This document shows positions 7,608 to 15,710 of a DNA stretch of 34,955 nucleotides, piece after piece. This DNA comes from CAZOZK01 sp964584245. Its GTDB lineage: Bacteria; Patescibacteriota; Microgenomatia; UBA1400; PJMF01. Within the stretch, counting starts at the first letter, position 1; every line of letters begins with the position of its first letter. The position numbers and the translations under genes were made by a program. Location of the stretch: positions 1 through 34,955 of the forward strand of contig CAZOZK010000002.1 in NCBI GenBank assembly GCA_964584245.1. Direction: 5' to 3'. A model generated the notes under the pieces. It did not search any database and was not told the origin of the DNA. It worked only from the letters and a program-made list of their open reading frames with translations.

Positions 7608-8699
7608 ATGTACAAGCCAACGTTTCAAATCACCAATAATTTACTGACATACATTTCAAAAATAGAATCTGCTAAGTCAATAATTGATAACGCAGCATTG
7701 GTCCCAGCTTGGGAAGCAAAATTTCGTGATGACGCACTTTCTCGCACCGTCCACTTTGGTACTAAAATTGAAGGAAATGAATTGACGCAAGAGCAGGCGC
7801 AGCAAGTTGTTCGGCTCGAAGGCTATGTTGACAGTAAAGATGTCGCAAAAAAAACCGGCATTATTGCTCGTGACCGAGATATTCAAGAAGTCATTAATTA
7901 TCGAAATGTATGTGTATGGATAGATCAACAGGATTTTACGCACAGTATCAATTTATTTACTGAGAAAACGCTTAAACATGTGCACACGCTTACGATGCAG
8001 GCAGCGATTGAGGAGGAACATATAGGGAAGTATCGCGATCGCCAGGTGGTGGTGAAAAGTGCCACTGATGGACAAGTTATTTTCCGTCCTCCGGTTTCTG
8101 TCGAAATCGAATATTTGATTCGTGACTTTTTTGCTTGGTTTGTGAGTCCGGAGGCGCAAGCAATGCATCCCATTTTTAGAGCGGCAATTACGCATTATCA
8201 ACTGGTTTTTATTCACCCATTTATTGAGGGAAATGGACGCACGGCGCGAGCGATGGCAACGTTGGCACTCAAGTCACTTGGGTATGATTTTAAGCGATTT
8301 TTTTCGATTGAACAGTATTTTGACAGCGATGTTGAGGCGTATTATCAGGCGCTGCTTTCTGTCCAACAAAATCAAAATCATGATGTCACGTATTGGTTAG
8401 AGTATTTTTGTTATGGGTTGGCTATCGAAATAGATAAAATTCGCAGTCAGGTGCAAAAGTTGTCCAAGGATATTAAACTCAAAAAGGAACTAGGCAAGCA
8501 AGTCGCGCTTAGCGAACGTCAAATTATTTTGCTGGAACTTTTGCAGAATCAAGGATACATGACGTCCCAGGATGCGCAAGCGATGTTGCCAAATGTATCG
8601 GTGGATACTATTTTAAGGGATCTCAAAGATTTGATTCAAAAGGGTGTGGTCAAAAAAGCTGGTGTGACCAAAGGGGTGAGTTATACATTGGTGGAGTAA
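7608..8699 (+). CDS. Fic family protein (AMPylase) with C-terminal winged helix
   Basis: 363 aa. Fic enzymes transfer AMP (or other phosphate groups) from nucleotides to hydroxyl side chains of target proteins. The active-site motif HPFIEGNGRTAR is intact at residues 203-214, including the catalytic His and the phosphate-binding GNGR. An N-terminal inhibitory-helix motif, TKIEGN (52-57), resembles the (S/T)xxxE(G/N) of class II, self-inhibited Fic proteins. The last 70 residues look like a winged-helix domain (LSERQIILLELLQNQGYMT, then VDTILRDLKDL), common in stand-alone bacterial Fic/DOC proteins. No antitoxin-like small gene lies beside it, so it is more likely self-regulated than a toxin-antitoxin toxin. 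Targets are unknown. Confidence 0.9.
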   Translation: MYKPTFQITNNLLTYISKIESAKSIIDNAALVPAWEAKFRDDALSRTVHFGTKIEGNELTQEQAQQVVRLEGYVDSKDVAKKTGIIARDRDIQEVINYRNVCVWIDQQDFTHSINLFTEKTLKHVHTLTMQAAIEEEHIGKYRDRQVVVKSATDGQVIFRPPVSVEIEYLIRDFFAWFVSPEAQAMHPIFRAAITHYQLVFIHPFIEGNGRTARAMATLALKSLGYDFKRFFSIEQYFDSDVEAYYQALLSVQQNQNHDVTYWLEYFCYGLAIEIDKIRSQVQKLSKDIKLKKELGKQVALSERQIILLELLQNQGYMTSQDAQAMLPNVSVDTILRDLKDLIQKGVVKKAGVTKGVSYTLVE

Positions 8700-8704
8700 T
8701 TTGC

Positions 8705-8710
8705 TATAGT
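8705..8710 (+). promoter_or_regulatory. Extended -10 (TGCTATAGT) for the DNA ligase gene, leaderless
   Basis: TG-C-TATAGT is an extended -10 whose hexamer ends 6 bases before the ATG at 8717, overlapping the end of the Fic gene region. The predicted transcription start is the A of the ATG. Confidence 0.5.
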
Positions 8711-8716
8711 ACGAGC

Positions 8717-10426
8717 ATGGAGTTTTCAACATTTGCCCAAAAATTATCTGTATTAGAACAAACCGCCAGTCGGTTAGAAATGACGCGGCATTTGGCTGAA
8801 TTATTTGGCCAGTTTGATAGTGACGAAATCCCCGCGGCGTGTTACTTGATGCAAGGCAGCTTGGTCCCAGAGTATCAGCGACTCGAATTTCAACTTTCAG
8901 ACAAAATGGTGGTGCGAGCGTTGGAACAACTCAGTTCAGAGGAATTAAGTATCAGGTATAAAGAACTTGGTGATATTGGTATTTTGGCGCAGGAAGTTTT
9001 GGAGAAAATTGCCGGGCAAGAAGCAGGCCAGACAAGTATTTTAGCTGTTTTTGCATCCCTCAAAGAAATTGCCACGGAATCGGGCCAAGGATCGCAGCAG
9101 CGCAAATTGGATTTATTGAGTGCGCTGCTCCAACAAGTTTCTCCACTGAGCGCACGATTTATTGCACGAGTTGTGGTGGGCAGACTTCGACTTGGTTTTT
9201 CGACCATGACCATGATTGACGCGCTTTCGTGGACAAAACATCAAAACAAATCTGAGAGCGAGCAGCTCGAAGCTGCGTTTAACAGACTAGCAGATATTGG
9301 CGTTTTGGCGCAACAGTATTTGCAAAATGGGAATGCAACTGCTCTACAAGAAATTACAGTTACACTCGGAATCCCGGTCATGCCCGCGCTGTGTCAGCGG
9401 CTCAATTCTGCCGCAGAAATTATCGAAAAAATGGGAGAGGTGTTTGCCGAACCAAAATATGACGGCCTGCGAATCCAAATTCACATAGATAAAACGGCCA
9501 GAACAATCACCGCTCACACGCGAAATTTGGATGACGTCTCGCACATGTTCCCCGAACTTTCGGTGGCGTTTGATGTCATTGCCGCCGATCAAATTATTCT
9601 TGATGGTGAGGCAATTGGGTACGATCCTGCCACAGATAGTTTGCGCGCCTTTCAAGAAACCAGTACCCGAAGAAGAAAACACGATGTGGGATCTCAATCC
9701 GAAAAAATTCCTATGCGTTTTTACATCTATGATATCCTTTTTCTTGATGGCCACTCACTTTTGGACACACCACTGCAAGAGAGAAAAGATCTTCTGAGCA
9801 AGCTAATTTCGCAGAACGAAGTATTTTATCTAACGCCGTATATTCAGACCTCAGACCCGATAGCCTTACGAACCTTCCACGAGGAACAACTGGCGGCGGG
9901 ATTCGAAGGAGCCGTCATAAAAAAGATAGATAGCCCGTACATCAGCGGCCGAAAAGGGTGGAGTTGGGTCAAAATAAAGGAAGAAGAGGGTACGACCGGC
10001 AAGCTCGCTGACACCGTTGATTGTGTAATTATGGGATATTATTTGGGACGAGGAAAGCGAACACAGTTCGGGTTGGGCGCGCTGTTGGTCGGAGTTCGCA
10101 ATGAGGCAACTGATAGCTACAAAACTGTTGCCAAAATTGGCACGGGAGTGAGTGAGCAGCAGTTAGTTGAACTCAAAACTCTGTGTGACAATCACCGGGT
10201 GCAAGAGATGCCATCACAGTTTGATATTCCAAAAGCCTTATTGCCCGATGTTCTAGTTGAACCGTTTATTGTGATTGAAATTGCGGCGGACGAAGTGACG
10301 CAATCGCCACTACACACTGCGGGGCAAGCATTGCGATTTCCACGACTTATTAAAATGAGGTCTGATAAAAATCCACAACAAGCTACGACTACTACTGAGC
10401 TTGAGAAGCTAAAGCAGCTGCAATAA
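8717..10426 (+). CDS. lig: ATP-dependent DNA ligase
   Basis: 569 aa. It seals nicks by forming a ligase-AMP intermediate from ATP. The motif order is clear: motif I EPKYDGLRIQIH with the AMP-accepting Lys at residue 247, motif III LDGEAIGYD, motif IV EGAVIKK, motif V WVKIKEE, and an OB-fold C-terminus. An N-terminal 220-residue helical domain (DNA-binding type) precedes the catalytic core, giving the layout of archaeal and eukaryotic ligase I rather than the short Ku-associated LigD type. Whether an NAD-dependent LigA also exists lies outside this window. The end overlaps the convergent glycosyltransferase gene by 35 bases. Confidence 0.93.
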   Translation: MEFSTFAQKLSVLEQTASRLEMTRHLAELFGQFDSDEIPAACYLMQGSLVPEYQRLEFQLSDKMVVRALEQLSSEELSIRYKELGDIGILAQEVLEKIAGQEAGQTSILAVFASLKEIATESGQGSQQRKLDLLSALLQQVSPLSARFIARVVVGRLRLGFSTMTMIDALSWTKHQNKSESEQLEAAFNRLADIGVLAQQYLQNGNATALQEITVTLGIPVMPALCQRLNSAAEIIEKMGEVFAEPKYDGLRIQIHIDKTARTITAHTRNLDDVSHMFPELSVAFDVIAADQIILDGEAIGYDPATDSLRAFQETSTRRRKHDVGSQSEKIPMRFYIYDILFLDGHSLLDTPLQERKDLLSKLISQNEVFYLTPYIQTSDPIALRTFHEEQLAAGFEGAVIKKIDSPYISGRKGWSWVKIKEEEGTTGKLADTVDCVIMGYYLGRGKRTQFGLGALLVGVRNEATDSYKTVAKIGTGVSEQQLVELKTLCDNHRVQEMPSQFDIPKALLPDVLVEPFIVIEIAADEVTQSPLHTAGQALRFPRLIKMRSDKNPQQATTTTELEKLKQLQ

Positions 10427-11567
10427 TTTCGCGTAATTTTTTTCCTGCTAAGGCATTTTTTGCAGCAAGTTTTTCGATTGGTTCTTTAAATACTTCTAGC
10501 TGTGCTGGATTTTTTATAATTGATCGCAACAATTTTTGTGCGCGCATAGGTTTCTCTTCTACAAATCCGATATTTAGTTCACGAATCAAATCCAAGTTAC
10601 CATCTTCCTGACCTGCAATATGTGTAATTGCAAAAAATGGGCGTCTGCATGCAATTGATTCAAAAATAGTATTTGGGCCGGCTTTGCCAACTACAATGTC
10701 GCTAGCTCGCATGTAGGTATCAATTTCATTTGAAAATTCAATGGGGATGATGGAAACTGGGCGATTTGTTTGAGTTAGGATTTTTTCAAAAGAAGACACT
10801 ACAGAAAATAATTTTTTGTTAGCTCCGCACGCAACAACAACTTGCACAGCTTTTTTCTCATTAAAAAGAGCGGGGAGTAATTTGAGTACCATATTTGTGC
10901 CCTCAGAGCCTGATGTAATTAAAATGGTAAACAAATCTGGATTGATGTTGAGTTTTTTGCGCGCTGTTTCTTTTATTTTTTGTTCAGTCGGCTGTTTGAA
11001 ATCTGACTCAACACTAAGCATTTTTTCAAACTGTTCGCGCACGAACCAGCCTGTCACTTCTGTGTGTGTAGATGGCTCAAGTTTCTTAACCACAACAGCC
11101 ACATCATCATCAAAACATACATTAGTAGTTGCCTCACTGGAAATAATAAATGGACTGATAGTTCGTGGATCAGTTATGACATTTAAAAAAGGAATGTTCG
11201 CGACTTTTTTTTGAGTGATCAAATTACTATTGTAAATAAAATGGGTGCTGATACACACATGTGGCTGGTGTTCTTCTAAAAATGCTTCGATTTTGTCTTT
11301 GTAGCGATAGTAAAAAACAGTTTGGATCATTTTTTTAATTTTTTGACGTTTTGCTGCTGAATTGGCTATCGAAAAAGGAATCGTGTTTGCCGCAGGGAAA
11401 AATTGATAAAACGGCACATAGATATCAAACAAAGAATCTCTATCCTCAAATACTACAATTTTGTAATCATCTTGTAATTTTTCTTTGATAGCCTGGGCAA
11501 TACTGAAATGACCTTGAGGTGCAGTGAAAATTGCAATTGTTTTTTTATCTGGTGAATTTTTCGACAT
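10392..11567 (-). CDS. MurG/UgtP-like glycosyltransferase (GT28-type fold)
   Basis: 391 aa GT-B enzyme. The N-terminal half (AIFTAPQGHFSIAQAIKEKL; HVCISTHFIYN) resembles the monogalactosyldiacylglycerol synthase/UgtP N-terminal domain. The C-terminal half carries the nucleotide-sugar site: ILITSGSEGTNMV, then GKAGPNTIFESIA and ITHIAGQEDGN. Such enzymes transfer a hexose to diacylglycerol (glycolipid and teichoic-acid anchor synthesis) or, for MurG, GlcNAc to lipid I. The SGSEGTN loop and membrane-associated N-domain favour a diacylglycerol glucosyltransferase-like role, but the acceptor cannot be read from sequence. Its last 35 bases overlap the end of the ligase gene on the other strand. Confidence 0.8.
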   Translation of the reverse strand: MSKNSPDKKTIAIFTAPQGHFSIAQAIKEKLQDDYKIVVFEDRDSLFDIYVPFYQFFPAANTIPFSIANSAAKRQKIKKMIQTVFYYRYKDKIEAFLEEHQPHVCISTHFIYNSNLITQKKVANIPFLNVITDPRTISPFIISSEATTNVCFDDDVAVVVKKLEPSTHTEVTGWFVREQFEKMLSVESDFKQPTEQKIKETARKKLNINPDLFTILITSGSEGTNMVLKLLPALFNEKKAVQVVVACGANKKLFSVVSSFEKILTQTNRPVSIIPIEFSNEIDTYMRASDIVVGKAGPNTIFESIACRRPFFAITHIAGQEDGNLDLIRELNIGFVEEKPMRAQKLLRSIIKNPAQLEVFKEPIEKLAAKNALAGKKLREIIAAALASQAQ

Positions 11568-11588
11568 ATTTTTTTATTTTGACACAAT

Positions 11589-11618
11589 TTGAGCAGTTCT
11601 TCCTACAAAAGGTATAGT
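11589..11618 (+). promoter_or_regulatory. Probable promoter of pth
   Basis: TTGAGC (11589-11594), an 18-base spacer, and TATAGT (11613-11618), upstream of pth. This is one of the better two-box promoters here; transcription would start about 20 bases before the ATG, leaving room for a ribosome binding site. Confidence 0.45.
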
Positions 11619-11625
11619 ATCATGT

Positions 11626-11635
11626 AAGGGAGAGG
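11626..11635 (+). promoter_or_regulatory. Shine-Dalgarno of pth
   Basis: AAGGGAGAGG offers GGAG/GAGG cores 8-11 bases before the ATG at 11644. It stands out because most genes nearby have none. Confidence 0.5.
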
Positions 11636-11643
11636 TACCCTAT

Positions 11644-12198
11644 ATGCAGTCAATTATTGGCTTAGGAAATCCAGGCAAGAAGTACGAAACAACTCGACAC
11701 AACGCGGGGTGGCTTTTTGCTGATTTTCTTGCCAAGCGACTCAAAGCTAATTTTATCGAGAAAAAGAAGTGGAAAGCTGAAGTGGCAGAAGTTGCGGGTG
11801 GAGGGCAAACTTTATTATTGGCAAAACCACTTACCTTTATGAATTTATCAGGCCAATCAGTTCAGGCAATAACGAATTTTTACAAGATTGACACCACTGA
11901 TTTATTTGTCGCCTTTGACGACCTCGACCTCGAGTTTGGTACCTATAAAATTCAGTTTGGCAAAGGTCCCAAAGTGCACAACGGACTCCAATCAATCTAC
12001 AGCGAGCTTGGTACCGATCAATTTTGGCATGTGCGTATTGGCATTGATGGCAGGCACGGCGACAGAACCATCGCGCCAGATAAATATGTCTTGCAGCCGT
12101 TGGGCCAAGAAGACCTAAAACAGCTCAACAACACTTTCGAGCAGGTAACACACATGCTCATCGAGCGAAAATTAGTGCGTGTTCTCGCAGATTCCTGA
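11644..12198 (+). CDS. pth: Peptidyl-tRNA hydrolase
   Basis: Releases peptides from prematurely dropped peptidyl-tRNA. 184 aa, the normal length. Seen: IIGLGNPGKKYETTRHNAGW at the N-terminus with Asn9 and the catalytic His19; KPLTFMNLSGQSV; VAFDDLDLEFG with the conserved Asp92; and KVHNGLQSI (usually HNGLKSI or HNGLRS). All catalytic residues known for the family are present. It has its own promoter and Shine-Dalgarno. Downstream, 73 bases separate it from the transporter gene. Confidence 0.96.
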   Translation: MQSIIGLGNPGKKYETTRHNAGWLFADFLAKRLKANFIEKKKWKAEVAEVAGGGQTLLLAKPLTFMNLSGQSVQAITNFYKIDTTDLFVAFDDLDLEFGTYKIQFGKGPKVHNGLQSIYSELGTDQFWHVRIGIDGRHGDRTIAPDKYVLQPLGQEDLKQLNNTFEQVTHMLIERKLVRVLADS

Positions 12199-12271
12199 TA
12201 TCCTGAGCTTTAGAGCCCTGAGCGTTCTTGCCAATTCCTCTTGACCTCAATTCATGCTTAAATAAAGAGTC

Positions 12272-13546
12272 ATGGGATATATCAATCACAATTTACACGT
12301 GCCTTGGTTTGAGTTCGATCAGGGGCATGACCTCAAGTTGCTCTACATTTTGCAGACGATCAAGGTGTTTGTTGATAAATTTGCGCTGTTCTTTTTGCCG
12401 ATTTTTTTGTACGGACAGGCGCAAAGCTGGAATGTTGCGGGTCCAATCGAACAAAACGGCGCCATCCCTTGGTGGGTTCCCGTGCAATTGCTCACACTGA
12501 CCGATGTACAGTTAGGAATGTTGCTGATTGCAGTATTTTTCATTGTGTATCGTTTTAGCGTACTAGTGTGCGCGCCCCTGGTGGGAATCATGCTGCAGAA
12601 ATATGGCAATCGCTTGAGTTTAACCTTGGGATACGGTGCTTTTGGCTTAAGCATTGTGTCGTTGCACGCTGCAATTTTGCATCCAATTTTTATTTTTACT
12701 GCAGCAATTTTCCAAGGAATTTCTGTTGCGTTTACCCTCATAATTGAGCCTGCAATTTTGGCTGAAAATGCACTCAAATCCAACATTGGCAAAGATATTG
12801 GGCTTGGAAGATTCTTGATGCAACTTGCAAATATGTCTGCACCAATGCTAGGAGGATTAGTAATTGTGTATCTGGGATATCAGTCACTTTTTTTGATTGG
12901 CCTGGGCATTTTAGTGATTCTACTTTTGATTTTACAAGGAATTTCAGGGAAAAAAGTCAAACATACGTTGCAAATGGAGGATGCACGCTACCTGCTCAAA
13001 AATAGATCATTTCAAAGCATGATTGTGTCATCAATTGGAAGATATTTTAATGACGTGGGAATGTTGTTGTGGCCTGTTTATTTATTTGCGCTACTTGGAT
13101 CGGTAGATAAGGTCGGATTTTTGTACGCGGCATCGTTCTTTTTTGCCATGTTGGCCTCTATGATCGGTGGTGTGCAAATTGACATGCAAAAAACAAAAAA
13201 ACCATACTTTGGATCCGGTGCAGTCCTTGCAGGATTATGGATTGTGCGAATATATGTTTTTAATCCGCTCTCAATTGCATTTGTGGATGCGCTGGATAGA
13301 TTGGTCGCCAACTATCACTGGATGTATTTTGAGACCTCGTTGCTCAAAGCCGCGAGAACGAAAAATCCCGTAATTTTTTTGGTGCTGCGAACAATGGTAA
13401 TAAGTGCTGCCAGCATTTGTACGTGGATCGGCATCGCGATTTTATTCGTTTTTGTGATTGAAAGTTGGAAAGGTTTATTTGTGATGGCAGCGGTTGGTGT
13501 GTTATCCTCACTTTTAATACAAGATTCAATACGATATAAGGATTAA
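12272..13546 (+). CDS. Major facilitator superfamily-like transporter
   Basis: 424 aa, almost entirely hydrophobic with about 10-12 predicted helices, split into two halves by a polar loop near the middle (SGKKVKHTLQMEDARYLL). The first half has a loop typical of MFS (LVGIMLQKYGNRLSL, compare G-x-x-x-D-R-x-G-R-R). The N-terminal 30 residues (INHNLHVPWFEFDQGHDL) are soluble, which is unusual for MFS. The substrate is unknown. The stop codon nearly abuts the next gene, so translation may be coupled. Upstream there is a TTGACC at 12241 but no convincing -10. Confidence 0.75.
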   Translation: MGYINHNLHVPWFEFDQGHDLKLLYILQTIKVFVDKFALFFLPIFLYGQAQSWNVAGPIEQNGAIPWWVPVQLLTLTDVQLGMLLIAVFFIVYRFSVLVCAPLVGIMLQKYGNRLSLTLGYGAFGLSIVSLHAAILHPIFIFTAAIFQGISVAFTLIIEPAILAENALKSNIGKDIGLGRFLMQLANMSAPMLGGLVIVYLGYQSLFLIGLGILVILLLILQGISGKKVKHTLQMEDARYLLKNRSFQSMIVSSIGRYFNDVGMLLWPVYLFALLGSVDKVGFLYAASFFFAMLASMIGGVQIDMQKTKKPYFGSGAVLAGLWIVRIYVFNPLSIAFVDALDRLVANYHWMYFETSLLKAARTKNPVIFLVLRTMVISAASICTWIGIAILFVFVIESWKGLFVMAAVGVLSSLLIQDSIRYKD

Positions 13547-13549
13547 GTG

Positions 13550-13927
13550 ATGGAGGATACGAAAAAAGGTGTGAAAGTTGATTCAAAAAGTGAAGGCAAA
13601 AGAGATCTTAAGAGTGATCCCAAAAAGGAACCTAAAAAAGGCTTCAGCGCACTCGGTGATTTATTTAGTTCGTTTGAGTTAGAGGATAAAGGTGGCTATA
13701 TTTCTCAAGAGTTTCAGGATTTTGGCTATCGATTGGCTGTTGAACTCAACGACATGTCCCACAAAAGTTTGTACATCAAAATGGCCAAAAATGATGATCG
13801 CGCTATTTTAGAAAAGGCACTCAGTTTTGTTTCTGATGCATCAACTGCTAAAAGCAAAGCCAGATTATTTATGTGGAAGGTAAAGCAATTGAAATCAGAA
13901 CAGCAAACCAAGCCGCTTAAAACGTGA
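13550..13927 (+). CDS. Conserved-looking small soluble protein of unknown function
   Basis: 125 aa from ATG 13550 (a GTG directly in front at 13547 is the alternative). The first 35 residues are Lys/Asp/Ser-rich and disordered; the rest looks like a compact helical domain (YISQEFQDFGYRLAVELNDMS, KNDDRAILEKALSFVSDA, ARLFMWKVKQLK). There are no membrane helices or known motifs. It is coupled to the transporter gene in front (3-base gap) and immediately followed by the GH3 gene, so it probably belongs to an operon. Function not recognised. Confidence 0.6.
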   Translation: MEDTKKGVKVDSKSEGKRDLKSDPKKEPKKGFSALGDLFSSFELEDKGGYISQEFQDFGYRLAVELNDMSHKSLYIKMAKNDDRAILEKALSFVSDASTAKSKARLFMWKVKQLKSEQQTKPLKT

Positions 13928-13952
13928 GTGGAGTTTTGGTATGGTTTCCAGG

Positions 13953-13958
13953 TATACT
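13953..13958 (+). promoter_or_regulatory. -10 box (TATACT) for the GH3 gene
   Basis: TATACT ends 5 bases before ATG 13964, supporting this ATG over the GTG at 13928 and suggesting a leaderless transcript internal to the gene cluster. Confidence 0.4.
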
Positions 13959-13963
13959 ACAGT

Positions 13964-15187
13964 ATGCATAGGACAACTGCTGCATTAGTTTTTATTTTAT
14001 TTTTGATAGCGATTCCGCTTGGATATAATTATTTTTTTCAGCCGTTTGCGTACTTGTCGGAACGGTCTGCACAGCAAATTGAAGTGGCGCCCGAGGCTAC
14101 GCCAGATCCCGTCAAAGTTGCTGTAGAAAACATGACTCCAGAGGAAAAAATTGCTCAATTATTTTTAGTGCCGGTGGTGGTGAAGCAAGAGGTGGCAACA
14201 ACAGCAACTGGGTCTGCAACTCTCGCTGCTCAGACTTCTACCGCTTCAACAGCGTCAACACTTTCCGAAGTCTCACAAGAAACACTCACTTGGTTCTCAG
14301 AGTTTAAACCCGGTGGTGTGACTCTATTTGGATCAAAATTATCCAAGTTAACAGTGCAAGACTTTGTAAATGTACTGCAATTAACTCAAGAAGGAGTTCC
14401 TCTAGCTATAGCCACCGATCATGAGGGAGGAACAACTCAGCGATTGAGCGGCAGTGGATTTACCATTTTGCCCAGTTGGCAAGCTCAGTGTGATTCGCCG
14501 CTAGAAGAAGTTGAGCTGCTTTGGAATACTTCAGCTAAAGAACTCAAAGAGGCGGGTATAGCAATTATTTTTGCCCCAGTAGTAGACGTTGCAACTAATC
14601 ATCCAGCACTTAAAACACGCATTTGTTCAAGCGATTTTGATCAAGTAATTGAGTATGGTTATGAGTATTATAGCAGTTTTCAAACCGCCGGAGTGCAGCC
14701 AGTACTTAAACATTTTCCGGGTATTGGTCAAACCAAAAAAGATCTTCATTTAGCGTTTGATTCAGTGAGTGTAGGCCTCGACGAGGCGCTGGTATACCAG
14801 ACGCTTGCAGAAAAAATTGCTCCAAACACATTTGCGGTTATGACCAGTCATGCTGGTGTCAAAAATCAGTTTGAGAATGTGCCGTGTTCGCTCAGTCAGT
14901 CGTGTGTCCAAGAAATCAAAAATAGCACGCCGAACTCACTCATTTTTACCGATGCTCTTGAAATGCAATCTGCATTGCAAGATGAACGATCATTGCCGGA
15001 AGCTGCAAGATTAGCAGTCTTGGCTGGAAACACACATCTAGTGTTTGGGCCAAGCGTTACCTTTGAACAGGTCCAAGAAATCCACACAGAATTGCTGGCT
15101 CAGTATTCCGATAACCCTGATTTTCGTGCTAAAGTAGATCAAGCCGTGGAGTTAGGTGTAAAATTTAAACTAAACGATGAAAATTAA
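13964..15187 (+). CDS. Membrane-anchored glycoside hydrolase family 3 (NagZ-like beta-N-acetylglucosaminidase)
   Basis: 407 aa from ATG 13964; the frame is open to a GTG at 13928. An N-terminal hydrophobic anchor (AALVFILFLIAIPLGYNYFF) puts the enzyme outside the membrane. Seen: MTPEEKIAQLFLV; an Ala/Thr/Ser-rich low-complexity insert at about 80-105; IATDHEGGTTQRL; KHFPGIGQT with the Asp260-x-His262 pair that acts as general acid/base in NagZ-type GH3; and the nucleophile region FTDALEM (Asp330). The usual KHFPGHGDT reads KHFPGIGQT here, so the His and Asp of the HGD part are replaced. It probably trims GlcNAc from peptidoglycan fragments. The gene overlaps the next one by 11 bases. Confidence 0.85.
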   Translation: MHRTTAALVFILFLIAIPLGYNYFFQPFAYLSERSAQQIEVAPEATPDPVKVAVENMTPEEKIAQLFLVPVVVKQEVATTATGSATLAAQTSTASTASTLSEVSQETLTWFSEFKPGGVTLFGSKLSKLTVQDFVNVLQLTQEGVPLAIATDHEGGTTQRLSGSGFTILPSWQAQCDSPLEEVELLWNTSAKELKEAGIAIIFAPVVDVATNHPALKTRICSSDFDQVIEYGYEYYSSFQTAGVQPVLKHFPGIGQTKKDLHLAFDSVSVGLDEALVYQTLAEKIAPNTFAVMTSHAGVKNQFENVPCSLSQSCVQEIKNSTPNSLIFTDALEMQSALQDERSLPEAARLAVLAGNTHLVFGPSVTFEQVQEIHTELLAQYSDNPDFRAKVDQAVELGVKFKLNDEN

Positions 15188-15710
15188 CGATAGTATTTTG
15201 ACACTGGGACTGGGAGTAGCTGTTTCGTTGCTGCTTTTTGTATTAGGATTTCCTTATCTAGGTTTACTTTTTTTCATGCTCGGCATTGTGATTGGCGTTG
15301 GATTTTTTTATATTGATGCAACAGTGTTGATTCAGTGGTACCAGATGCCAAAGCCGTTGTCATTATCATTTTTATTTCTGTTGATTTATTTTCCTAGTAC
15401 AATTTTTATGTTCACATCATCAAGTAGTTTTATTGGCGCTGGCGTTTTGTTAGCAATTGGATTGGTGCGGTTTAGTGCGTTGTTTCAAGCGACTTTGGCG
15501 ATGAGAAAAATTCTTAAAAGAGGTGCACCTGTTGAGGTCTCTGCACAGGCATTCCAAGAAATTCAAACTGCGGCTAGTGTCGACGCTATCAGCGAAAAAG
15601 TTTTGCACGGTGGCAAAAAACCATTCACGTATTCGGAATTACAAGCAATTACGATAGCACTCGGATTGTTGCTTTGGCTCATTCTAGTTAAAGTGCTTAT
15701 TTTTGTATAA
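15177..15710 (+). CDS. Membrane protein of unknown function (four or five TM segments)
   Basis: 177 aa. Hydrophobic helices lie at about 8-50 (two), 60-105 (two) and 155-177 (one), with a soluble loop at about 110-150 (KRGAPVEVSAQAFQEIQ). There are no known motifs. It starts inside the end of the GH3 gene (11-base overlap), and its TAA overlaps the ATG of the Lgt gene (TAATG), so translational coupling GH3 - this protein - Lgt is likely. A role beside lipoprotein or wall metabolism is inferred from position only. Confidence 0.65.
   Translation: MKINDSILTLGLGVAVSLLLFVLGFPYLGLLFFMLGIVIGVGFFYIDATVLIQWYQMPKPLSLSFLFLLIYFPSTIFMFTSSSSFIGAGVLLAIGLVRFSALFQATLAMRKILKRGAPVEVSAQAFQEIQTAASVDAISEKVLHGGKKPFTYSELQAITIALGLLLWLILVKVLIFV

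Noticed and set aside
7533..7628. Longer start (7628) for the small membrane protein
   Set aside because: It would overlap the start of the divergent Fic gene, and a good -10 box lies exactly 6 bases before the ATG at 7532.
7608..8699. Fic protein as toxin of a toxin-antitoxin pair
   Set aside because: No small antitoxin-like gene lies beside it, and the protein carries its own inhibitory-type motif at its N-terminus.
12199..12271. Rho-independent terminator after pth
   Set aside because: A short direct repeat (CCTGAGC) and weak pairing are present, but there is no stable stem followed by a T-run.
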